From assembly GCA_030834765.1 (NCBI GenBank), contig JAUQXG010000295.1:1-12476 (forward strand): DNA of 12,476 nt, in the 5' to 3' direction. Shown one piece after another: positions 1 to 5,452 of this stretch. How positions within the stretch are numbered: the first letter of the stretch is position 1; the number at the start of each line of letters is the position of its first letter. Both the position numbers and the translations under genes were made by a program. The DNA comes from Lutispora sp. (GTDB lineage: Bacteria > Bacillota > Clostridia > Lutisporales > Lutisporaceae). The notes under the pieces were generated by a model that was not told where the DNA came from, did not search any database, and saw only the letters and a list, made by a program, of their open reading frames with translations.

Positions 1-448
1 AATGATTGAAACTTTAGAAGCAGGGGAGCAATTACCCTTTGATATAGCTGGTCAGGTGCTTTATTACGTAGGCACTTGCCCTGCAAAACCAGGTTTTGCT
101 GTAGGCTCAGCGGGCCCTACGACTTCAGGGAGAATGGATAAATTCACGCCAGCTTTAATAGATTTAGGGCTAAAGGGTATGATAGGCAAAGGCCAAAGAA
201 GCCAAAGTGTAATAGATGCCATAAAGAAAAACAATGCAGTCTATTTTGGAGCCATAGGAGGAGCTGCTGTGCTTATCTCACAGTGTATCAAATCAGAGGA
301 AGTTATAGCATATCCAGAACTAGGCACAGAAGCCATAAAAAAATTATGGATTGAGGATATGCCTGTTATTGTTTTAATTGATAAGGAAGGGAATAACCTT
401 TATGATACAGAATGGCTAAAATATCAAAATATGTATAAAAGCGAATAA
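1..448 (+). CDS. Class I fumarate hydratase, beta subunit (5' end cut by window)
   Basis: This is the C-terminal part (about 148 residues) of the beta subunit of a two-subunit, iron-sulfur-dependent fumarase or related tartrate-type hydro-lyase. It interconverts fumarate and malate in the cytosol. Visible family signatures are the CPAKPG segment, GSAGPTTSGRMD (residues 35-46 of the visible part), MIGKG (60-64) and the glycine-rich GAIGGAA (83-89). The ATG at 2-4 is probably an internal methionine. The family is about 185 residues long, and the text opens in the middle of the region that precedes the PFD...GQV strand, so roughly 35-40 residues lie upstream of the window. The alpha subunit gene is expected just upstream. 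L(+)-tartrate dehydratase beta is the main alternative. The malic enzyme 5.6 kb downstream supports fumarase, because the two would convert fumarate to pyruvate through malate. No clear terminator follows the stop codon. Confidence 0.93.
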   Translation, partial: MIETLEAGEQLPFDIAGQVLYYVGTCPAKPGFAVGSAGPTTSGRMDKFTPALIDLGLKGMIGKGQRSQSVIDAIKKNNAVYFGAIGGAAVLISQCIKSEEVIAYPELGTEAIKKLWIEDMPVIVLIDKEGNNLYDTEWLKYQNMYKSE

Positions 449-467
449 AACTCAGCTTAAGAGGGTA

Positions 468-504
468 TCTTTAAATTTTTTGCTTCACAATAGAAAATTA
501 GAAT
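468..504 (-). pseudogene. 37-base relic of a membrane-protein gene like the one at 1988-2323
   Basis: Read on the minus strand, this stretch encodes ILIFYCEAKNLK, the same twelve residues as positions 72-83 of the 111-residue membrane protein at 1988-2323. The nucleotide match is 33 of 37 with 2074-2110. All four differences are synonymous: CTA/TTA, GAA/GAG, GCA/GCC and AAG/AAA. Similarity stops abruptly on both sides, and a stop codon lies four codons upstream in frame, so this is not an expressed gene. It is best read as the remnant of a deleted paralogue. A chance match or a small conserved nucleic-acid motif is less likely, given the codon-level pattern. Confidence 0.55.
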
Positions 505-535
505 ATATGGTTAAAATAAAATGAAAGTAGGATGA

Positions 536-1072
536 ATGATGATTGAACTACAGCATTTTGAGTGTTCTGATATCCAACAGCTAATTAATTGGATACCTTC
601 AGCAGAATTTTTGTTGCAATGGGGTGGTCCCTCATTCCAATATCCGTTAACCAAACAGCAATTAGAAAAATATCTCAAACATGCAAACGAGGAGGATTCT
701 GATACATATATTTATAAAGTAATTGACCATGATATGCAACAAGTGGTTGGACACATTTCTTTAGGGAAAGTAGACAGAGTAAATCAATCAGCGAGAGTAG
801 GGAAAGTATTAGTTGGTTCATCAGAAGTAAGAGGAAAAGGAATTGGTTGTGAAATGATGAAAGCTATTTTAACAATCGCCTTTGAAGAATTAAAATTACA
901 CAAGGTAACATTAGGGGTATTTGATTTTAATACATCTGCAATTCATTGTTATGAGAAATCTGGATTTGTTAGAGAGGGATTGCTAAGAGATGCTCGTAAA
1001 AATGGTGATGAATACTGGAATTTAATTGAAATGGGTATCTTGAAAGACGAGTGGTGTAAAATGAATAAATAA
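536..1072 (+). CDS. GNAT family N-acetyltransferase (RimJ/RimL-like)
   Basis: This 178-residue protein has the GCN5-related N-acetyltransferase fold and would transfer acetyl from acetyl-CoA to an amine on a small molecule or protein. The acetyl-CoA pyrophosphate loop is RGKGIG (residues 99-104). It is followed by the helix beginning CEMMKAIL, and by the late motif N-x-S-AIHCYEKSGF (132-144) with Tyr139. The tail FVREGLLRDARKNGDEYWN...M is typical of the RimJ/RimL and SpeG-like branch (Pfam Acetyltransf_3 type). The start is one of two adjacent ATG codons (536 or 539), with a weak purine-rich AGTAGG just ahead. The gene stands alone: fumarase lies 87 bases upstream and a convergent minus-strand gene lies downstream. 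The substrate cannot be told from sequence. Resistance-type or ribosomal-protein acetylation are both possible. Confidence 0.88.
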   Translation: MMIELQHFECSDIQQLINWIPSAEFLLQWGGPSFQYPLTKQQLEKYLKHANEEDSDTYIYKVIDHDMQQVVGHISLGKVDRVNQSARVGKVLVGSSEVRGKGIGCEMMKAILTIAFEELKLHKVTLGVFDFNTSAIHCYEKSGFVREGLLRDARKNGDEYWNLIEMGILKDEWCKMNK

Positions 1073-1106
1073 TAGAGTATATAGGAGAGTACACAAAATT
1101 ATTTAT

Positions 1107-1156
1107 ACACCCAAGCAGAATGGGATTTAGTTGAAAATTCCATTCTGTTGGAGTGT
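1107..1156. repeat. Imperfect inverted repeat after the GNAT gene
   Basis: The arms are 1107-1125 and 1138-1156, with a 12-base loop. The inner stem CAGAATGGGA/TTCCATTCTG has 10 pairs, one of them G-U. It continues outward through CCAA/TTGG and ACAC/GTGT with single-base bulges, giving about 18 pairs. No T-run follows on either strand, so a classical rho-independent terminator is not supported. It sits between the convergent genes ending at 1072 and 1171 and may end or protect either transcript. Confidence 0.5.
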
Positions 1157-1170
1157 CACTGCACAGAGTT

Positions 1171-1695
1171 TTAATATATTATGGGTTTCTTATATATTTT
1201 TTTCATTAGCATATTTGATATTTCCACAGCTTGAATTCTATTATTACATGGACCTGAGATATACCATCCGTTGGATTGATATATACCATTTCCCTCATGT
1301 TCATGAATCTCGATAGTGAATTTATTAAATCTATTCTCCGCAAATAACATTCCATAATGAACAGATTGGTCATCATTTAAGGCCATTATTGTATTTCTAT
1401 TCAATATTAAAGGATGCTGGGAAAAATCAAAAGATTCACTTCCCATTATAATAATCCCCTTGAAAATATCTTCTCTTCCCATTAAACTTCTCTTGTATTC
1501 ACCATTAACCTGAATTGTTATTGCCTCAGCTTTTTCAGCATTGCCATTTTGATATTTTATTCCTTCATATGTGCTTTGCATATTTCGGGGAGTAGTATAA
1601 TCAATATAGAACCAACAGGATAAAAATATCAGCAAGAGGATCACAGTTATCATATTTGAAGATACTATAGTTTTCAAATAGCGTAACATAGTCAT
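1171..1695 (-). CDS. Membrane-anchored hypothetical protein, 174 residues
   Basis: I do not recognise a family. The protein has a short basic N-terminus, one hydrophobic segment at about residues 13-31 (SNMITVILLLIFLSCWFYI), and a polar C-terminal domain of about 140 residues. That domain is predicted to lie outside the membrane and is rich in beta-type stretches such as AITIQVNGEY and FTIEIHEHEGN. The ending, with RIQAVEISNMLMKKIY, looks like a terminal amphipathic helix. The start is supported by AGGAGG at 1706-1701 with a 5-base spacer; a second Met two codons later would have an 11-base spacer. It is the last gene of a minus-strand group of three small membrane proteins (111, 61 and 174 residues). 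The gap of 39 bases to the 61-residue gene contains a strong hairpin. A role as a cell-envelope or immunity-type protein is only a guess. Confidence 0.72.
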   Translation of the reverse strand: MTMLRYLKTIVSSNMITVILLLIFLSCWFYIDYTTPRNMQSTYEGIKYQNGNAEKAEAITIQVNGEYKRSLMGREDIFKGIIIMGSESFDFSQHPLILNRNTIMALNDDQSVHYGMLFAENRFNKFTIEIHEHEGNGIYQSNGWYISGPCNNRIQAVEISNMLMKKIYKKPIIY

Positions 1696-1724
1696 TATAG
1701 CCTCCTAATTGAGTTTTTTACAGT

Positions 1725-1773
1725 GCAGACCCCTTTATATAATTGCCATAAACAAAAAGATAAAGGAGTCTGC
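1725..1773 (-). repeat. 14-bp inverted repeat spanning the end of the 61-residue gene
   Basis: The arms are 1725-1738 and 1760-1773, with a 21-base loop. In DNA they match 13 of 14; in minus-strand RNA the one mismatch becomes a U-G pair, so all 14 positions pair (GCAGACUCCUUUAU with AUAAAGGGGUCUGC). The stop codon of the 61-residue ORF lies inside the distal arm, and the ribosome binding site of the next gene begins about 20 bases further on. No U-run follows. It could be a processing or translational-coupling structure. Confidence 0.55.
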
Positions 1774-1920
1774 ATTAACGTTCTTGAAAAATGTGGCATA
1801 GTCTATCTTATCCATATTTTCCTTAGTGATGCCTTCCCTAAAAGCAAAAACTGCAACTATTGCAATGACAATTATTATGATAAGATATCCTAAAATCTTC
1901 TTACTTATATTCATTACCAT
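1735..1920 (-). CDS. Small membrane protein, 61 residues
   Basis: This short protein of unknown family has one clear transmembrane helix (LGYLIIIIVIAIVAVFAF, about residues 10-27) after a basic start. A polar linker with several acidic residues follows, and then a second hydrophobic run at the very C-terminus (FIFLFMAII). The end coincides with a 14-bp hairpin, so the present C-terminus may be natural or the result of truncation. The start ATG at 1920 has AAAGG at 1930-1926 with a 5-base spacer; Met3 is an alternative. It lies between the 111- and 174-residue membrane protein genes on the same strand, with gaps of 67 and 39 bases. Coding status is supported by the ribosome binding site, strand context and clean membrane topology, but not by any recognised homology. 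Confidence 0.5.
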   Translation of the reverse strand: MVMNISKKILGYLIIIIVIAIVAVFAFREGITKENMDKIDYATFFKNVNADSFIFLFMAII

Positions 1921-1987
1921 TTATACCTTTCATTGATAATATTGATGTTTATTTGCTATACCATCTTGCATTTATTACATTATCCTT

Positions 1988-2323
1988 TTATATAATTTTG
2001 AATGATATTTTCAGTAAAAAATAAACTGCTATGCTGATTGAGATTCCAATCATTCTTGATTGACTGCCAAATATTTTTAAATTTTTGGCCTCACAATAGA
2101 AAATTAAAATTCGTCCAATATAAATAGTAGAAAAAATAGTGAAAAGTGCAAGAAATATATCGATAACAATATTTGTATTCTTCGAGTTGCTAAAAGTATT
2201 AAGAAATATATTTGTCATCCACCCCAGAAATCCAATTATCATAAAGATGAGAATAGCTCCATATTGCTTTTGTAGCTTATTTTCAGGTTTTGTAATATTA
2301 TTGTTATTATTTATATAAATCAC
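1988..2323 (-). CDS. Hypothetical three-helix membrane protein, 111 residues
   Basis: I do not recognise a family. The N-terminus is polar with a run of five asparagines (residues 5-9). Three hydrophobic helices follow, at about 22-42, 50-75 and 91-108. A loop between helices 2 and 3 carries YCEAKNLKIFGSQSR. The start is GTG at 2323 preceded by a weak AAGAAAGAA; no good in-frame ATG lies before the first helix. A plausible sigma-A promoter is at 2393-2364. This gene probably leads a minus-strand cluster with the 61- and 174-residue proteins. Residues 72-83 recur as a 37-base coding relic at 468-504, which implies that a second copy once existed nearby. Purpose unknown. Confidence 0.66.
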   Translation of the reverse strand: MIYINNNNNITKPENKLQKQYGAILIFMIIGFLGWMTNIFLNTFSNSKNTNIVIDIFLALFTIFSTIYIGRILIFYCEAKNLKIFGSQSRMIGISISIAVYFLLKISFKII

Positions 2324-2363
2324 TTCTTTCTTATAAGAGTTTAAAAATATATAAAATGATTAT

Positions 2364-2393
2364 ACTATACTTTTAAAATAATTATTTTGTCAA
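2364..2393 (-). promoter_or_regulatory. Sigma-A type promoter for the minus-strand membrane-protein cluster
   Basis: On the minus strand, a perfect TTGACA (2393-2388) is followed after 18 bases by TATAGT (2369-2364). An overlapping TATAAT (2364-2359) is at a 23-base spacing, which is too far. The start would fall about 35 bases before the GTG of the 111-residue gene. Confidence 0.55.
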
Positions 2394-2785
2394 TGAGAGC
2401 AGGATTATCATAATTTGCTGTAATATTAGGACTCAATAATTAATATTTAAAGATTTAGATATAATGTGTAATTCGTAGTAAAATATCTAAAAGCAGGATG
2501 AAAAGAAGTTGATAGTCATATATACTGGCAGCAGCTTTTATCGGGTGATATATTCACAAAGGTTTTAGCTTAGTAGAAACTTAAATATATAATGCATTTT
2601 TGGATGTTTTATCTGCCATTGTATGATAGTAATATTTTTTACAATGGCAGATAGATATATCTGAAAGTTGTAAGATTGTTTACATATCTATACATAAGTA
2701 TTTGATTGTATAAGTAATTATGTATAAATAAGATTGGTATATTTATATAGTATTATTTTTCTTTGTTAATGCTTTTTCAAAGTTC
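2394..2785. other. Gene-free AT-rich stretch with two inverted repeats
   Basis: I see no convincing gene on either strand. The stretch separates two minus-strand units. It contains a perfect 14-bp inverted repeat (2610-2653, listed separately) and a 9-bp AT-rich palindrome, TATACATAA/TTATGTATA, at 2689-2697 and 2718-2726. Short open frames around 2490-2560 are interrupted by stops and lack a supported start. No obvious T-run terminator follows the secreted-protein gene that ends at 2786. Confidence 0.5.
2610..2653. repeat. Perfect 14-bp inverted repeat in intergenic DNA
   Basis: TATCTGCCATTGTA (2610-2623) is the exact reverse complement of 2640-2653, with a 16-base loop containing ATATTTTT. 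The stem has more G and C than its very AT-rich surroundings, which makes chance less likely. There is no T-run after either arm, so a standard terminator is not supported. It may still end transcription of the minus-strand secreted-protein gene, or be an operator or element end. Confidence 0.6.
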
Positions 2786-3469
2786 TTAATAATTCAAATA
2801 TGGATATTCACTCCAAGCCCAATCAAAGAATCCTCCAGGTCCTGCATCATAGTCCTTTAAGAAAACAACTCCATTATATCCTCCAGATTCATCTAATTCC
2901 TCATAATATCTTCCATAAGTATATATTGAAGCTGAAACCACGCCCGCTATTGTGCCTGGAATACCTTTTACAACTAATGCTATAAAAGCGGTTAACGCTG
3001 TAAGATCATCAGCATATTCGTATGATTCTTCCATATCTTCATGAGTGACAAATGAATATCTCTGACGGCCTCCATTCATTGAAACATATATCGAGACATA
3101 ACTTTGAGTGGGGTATGCTGCTAAAGTTCCTTTAAAATTCGTAGGCTTAATTGAATCAGCAATGCTTCTTATTTTAATTTGTTTCACAAATGTTTCATCA
3201 CTTATTAGCTTATAAGCTTCTTCTAAAGTTTCAATAACAGTTTTTACGTAAGCTCTATCTAGACCAGTTTTTTTAGATAACTCAACTACATCAAGATTAT
3301 CGAAGTTATAGCTTCCATCAGGATTTTTTTCTTCATTTATACATTGAGCTAAAAACATAATCATTTTCTTGCTAATTGCTTCTGCTTTTGCATCGTTATC
3401 CGCATAAGATATATTGAATAATGAAAACACCATCAAAAATACTAAAATTGAACTAATAATCTTTTTCAT
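2786..3469 (-). CDS. Secreted hypothetical protein with glycine-rich hydrophobic segment
   Basis: This 227-residue exported protein has no family that I can name. It starts with a Sec signal peptide (basic MKK, then a hydrophobic core to about residue 19), with likely cleavage after SYA (residue 23). The mature part begins with a charged, helical region (about 24-105), continues as a more beta-like region (about 110-145), and then has a striking hydrophobic, glycine-spaced segment at about 154-183 (TALTAFIALVVKGIPGTIAG...). It ends with GGYNGVVFL and an aromatic tail rich in Phe, Trp and Tyr (213-227). The hydrophobic segment could be membrane-active or buried. The start is well supported by AGGAGG at 3482-3477 with a 7-base spacer. 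It is divergent from the sigma-factor operon starting at 3943, which suggests shared regulation. Possibilities include a toxin- or bacteriocin-like secreted protein or an envelope protein; neither is shown by the sequence. Confidence 0.8.
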   Translation of the reverse strand: MKKIISSILVFLMVFSLFNISYADNDAKAEAISKKMIMFLAQCINEEKNPDGSYNFDNLDVVELSKKTGLDRAYVKTVIETLEEAYKLISDETFVKQIKIRSIADSIKPTNFKGTLAAYPTQSYVSIYVSMNGGRQRYSFVTHEDMEESYEYADDLTALTAFIALVVKGIPGTIAGVVSASIYTYGRYYEELDESGGYNGVVFLKDYDAGPGGFFDWAWSEYPYLNY

Positions 3470-3656
3470 TTCTCTTCCTCCTAATTTTATTAAATCTTAC
3501 TTTGCTGGTTTTATTGATGCTTTACTAAGCAAGTATAAGAAATAAAATTTCTAATATCAAATTATGTTAGCTTCCACAACCTCCTTTTAATCCTCTTTGA
3601 TATATTTTAACTTTAGCACTGCAGTTGCTAAAACTAAGGGATCAAATAAAAGTGCA

Positions 3657-3700
3657 ATATAAGAAGTCTCTTATATTATACTAATCAGTTTATTAATCAG
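3657..3700 (-). promoter_or_regulatory. Putative promoter and operator for the secreted-protein gene
   Basis: On the minus strand, TATAAT (3680-3675) overlaps and precedes an 8-bp palindrome, ATATAAGA/TCTTATAT (3657-3664 and 3669-3676), placed about where transcription would begin. Two TAATCAG direct repeats (3682-3688 and 3694-3700, plus strand) lie in the spacer and -35 area. The -35 hexamer itself is poor, which fits a promoter needing an activator. This is inference from layout only. Confidence 0.35.
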
Positions 3701-3738
3701 ATATTAATTTCCAATTCATCCTTTCACATATACCATTA

Positions 3739-3784
3739 CATTCGACTCCTAAAATCACATTATTTTCTAAAAGAATCATTCGAC
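3739..3784. repeat. Direct repeat CATTCGAC upstream of the sigma-factor gene
   Basis: The octamer CATTCGAC occurs at 3739-3746 and 3777-3784, start to start 38 bases. This is notable in such AT-rich DNA. It lies 160-200 bases before the sigma-factor start codon and could be a regulator site or part of an autoregulated promoter. It does not match a known ECF -35 element that I can name. Confidence 0.35.
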
Positions 3785-3942
3785 AAAATATTTGTTTTTT
3801 TTCCCCTCGTATGCTGTAGTATAGATATATACACCCCAAAATATTACAAATTTAGAGTGAGCTACAAACCAAGCAAATCAAGAAAACAAAATATCCATAG
3901 TAAAAGATATACCTGATTTTGTAGAACAGGAGGTACTTACAA

Positions 3943-4503
3943 GTGAATCAAAATTCAAAAAAGCACGATAATTTTTATGATGATTTGTGCAATAAATATT
4001 TTGAGCGAGTCTATAGATATTGTAAAAAATTAGTAAATGGACAAGGCCAACTATTAGATTTTGTAGAAGAATGCACTCAGAATACATTTCTTGCAGCTAG
4101 AAAACAAATTCCTAAGCTGATGAATCATCCAAATATTGAGGGATGGCTATATAATACAGCAAGAAATTTGATTAATAACTGCTATAGAAGCATGTATATT
4201 AAAAAAAACCATGAACTTTTTATAGATGACAGTAGTTCCTGTGCTTTAATGACATCAGAAGATGAGTTTGATAGTCTTTTAGATGAAACCATTGATGTAG
4301 ATATGCTTGCTATCGAATTATTAAGAAAGCTTAATGAAAATGAATATAACCTGTATATGGATTATTATAAAAGTAATATGTCAATTCTTGAGTTATCTAA
4401 AAAATATGAAATATCTTCTACGGCGGTGACTACAAGGATATATAGGGTAAAAGCGAAAATCAAAATGATAGCCCATGGTTATTTTGAAGAAAAAAAAGAT
4501 TAA
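3943..4503 (+). CDS. ECF-type RNA polymerase sigma factor
   Basis: This 186-residue sigma-70 family protein has the two-domain ECF layout. Region 2 spans about residues 10-84, including FERVYRYCKKLV, the FVEECTQNTFLAARKQI helix and the WLYNTARNLINNCYR segment that binds core enzyme and the -10 element. Region 4 spans about 125-178, with the helix-turn-helix ILELSKKYEISSTAVTTRIYRVKAKI that reads the -35 element. The linker has an acidic stretch (SEDEFDSLLDE). The start is GTG at 3943, supported by AGGAGGT at 3928-3934 with an 8-base spacer. The next gene encodes a membrane protein with the layout of an anti-sigma factor, and the third encodes a secreted protein, so this sigma factor is probably held at the membrane and released by an envelope signal. 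ECF operons commonly activate themselves; a defined recognition site is not obvious here. Confidence 0.88.
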   Translation: MNQNSKKHDNFYDDLCNKYFERVYRYCKKLVNGQGQLLDFVEECTQNTFLAARKQIPKLMNHPNIEGWLYNTARNLINNCYRSMYIKKNHELFIDDSSSCALMTSEDEFDSLLDETIDVDMLAIELLRKLNENEYNLYMDYYKSNMSILELSKKYEISSTAVTTRIYRVKAKIKMIAHGYFEEKKD

Positions 4504-4567
4504 ATATTTTAATAAAGCTGTGTGATTTTCATAGACTTCTGCAATGTATATAGAGAGGAGGAAAAAG

Positions 4568-5449
4568 ATGAGGTTTAAATTGAATGAATCCCGACCATCA
4601 AGTCTGAAAAGTGATGCAGACATTATAAGAGAAATCCTTTTAGAAAAGGAGAGTGATAATAATATAAGTGATAAGATGCACAGAATGATATATGAAGCTT
4701 CATTAGCTGATGACGTAAGCATGGATACGGATTTAATTGATGAATGCATAGAGACGATTGAATTGATAGAAAAAGACCAAGAGCATATTTCTGAAGAAAA
4801 ACTTAAAGTAATGCGCCAGAAAGTTGATAGCAGCTATGAGGAATGGCAAAAAAACGAGAATAAGCGCTTCTTTATAAGAAAAGTAGTCCAAACTGCTGCC
4901 TGCTTTATATTGATTTTATTTGTTTCATCTATCACGGCAAATGCATTTGGGTATAATATCATCCATATAATAGCCAAATGGGGAGATGAAACCTTTAACC
5001 TGCATAGTCAAACCCAAGGGGAAAGTGAAAAGTTTAAAAAGGTTACCGAAAGCAGTGCCTATGATAGTGTAGAAAAAGCATTTAAAGGTGTAGAGCCAAA
5101 GCCGCTTCTGCCCATATGGCTCCCAGATGGATTTTCATTTAAATATGCAGAAAAGCATGTAGGTATAAATGATACCAGCATAATATTGCATTACATTAAT
5201 GCGGATAAAATAGTCAGCTTTAGCTATATTATCTATAAAGAGGGCAAGGCAGTTGAAGATGATATCAATTATGAAAAGGATGAAAGAGAAGTACAGGAAT
5301 TTGAAAAAGAGGGAGTGAAGCATTATATATTTAACAACATCAATCAAGTTCAAGCAGTATGGAGTGATTTAAACATCATATACAATATAAGCGGAGATAT
5401 TTCAATAGAAGAAATAAAAAAAATTATAGATTATATGTATGGAGGCTAG
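4568..5449 (+). CDS. Membrane anti-sigma-like protein with DUF4367-type outer domain
   Basis: This protein of 293 residues has a cytosolic N-terminal half (about 1-100, highly charged and helical), one transmembrane segment at about 104-126 (VVQTAACFILILFVSSITA), and an outside domain. The outer C-terminal part (about 181-291, starting LPIWLPDGFSF and including HYIFNN, AVWSDLNIIYNISG and the last helix ISIEEIKKIIDYM) has the pattern of DUF4367 proteins, which often sit beside ECF sigma genes in Clostridia. I infer that the N-terminal half binds the sigma factor encoded 64 bases upstream and that the outer domain senses an envelope signal. An in-frame ATG at 4544 is less likely to be the start, because AGGAGG at 4556-4561 is perfectly placed (6-base spacer) for the ATG at 4568. 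No zinc-type HxxxCxxC anti-sigma motif is present. Confidence 0.8.
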   Translation: MRFKLNESRPSSLKSDADIIREILLEKESDNNISDKMHRMIYEASLADDVSMDTDLIDECIETIELIEKDQEHISEEKLKVMRQKVDSSYEEWQKNENKRFFIRKVVQTAACFILILFVSSITANAFGYNIIHIIAKWGDETFNLHSQTQGESEKFKKVTESSAYDSVEKAFKGVEPKPLLPIWLPDGFSFKYAEKHVGINDTSIILHYINADKIVSFSYIIYKEGKAVEDDINYEKDEREVQEFEKEGVKHYIFNNINQVQAVWSDLNIIYNISGDISIEEIKKIIDYMYGG

Positions 5450-5452
5450 ACA

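Larger units (their letters stand above)
3470..3942. other. Divergent regulatory region between secreted protein and sigma-factor operon
   Basis: This 473-base gene-free stretch must hold promoters for both directions. On the minus side there is a TATAAT at 3680-3675 with a palindrome immediately downstream and TAATCAG direct repeats upstream. That promoter would give a leader of about 200 bases, which contains a second, apparently unused AGGAGG (3585-3580). On the plus side there are two CATTCGAC copies (3739-3746 and 3777-3784) and a weak TTGTTT/TAGTAT pair (3792-3797 and 3817-3822, 19-base spacing). No RNA gene or riboswitch is recognised. Confidence 0.5.

Noticed and set aside
1131..1316. 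61-codon plus-strand open frame
   Set aside because: It lies antisense to the better supported 174-residue membrane protein gene, has no ribosome binding site, and its start falls in the loop of a hairpin.
2480..2565. Short plus-strand coding-like stretch starting AGGATGAAAAGAAGT
   Set aside because: The ATG frame stops after four codons, and the longer frame beside it lacks a start; too short and unsupported.
2689..2726. 9-bp inverted repeat TATACATAA/TTATGTATA with a 20-base loop
   Set aside because: It is almost entirely A and T in AT-rich DNA, so chance is a sufficient explanation.
3567..3641. Minus-strand 24-codon frame ending KGGCGS, resembling the end of a small signalling peptide, in the leader of the secreted-protein gene
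   Set aside because: It is preceded by an in-frame TGA and has no start codon; the AGGAGG inside it is not followed by a usable start.
3861..3971. 36-residue open frame ahead of and overlapping the sigma-factor start, reading ...KDIPDFVEQEVLTSES...
   Set aside because: The frame looks protein-like but has no ATG, GTG or TTG start and no ribosome binding site, and it contains the AGGAGG used by the sigma gene. Possibly a relic, but unsupported.
4544..4567. Upstream ATG extending the anti-sigma-like protein by eight residues
   Set aside because: The strong AGGAGG lies inside this extension and is ideally spaced for the ATG at 4568.
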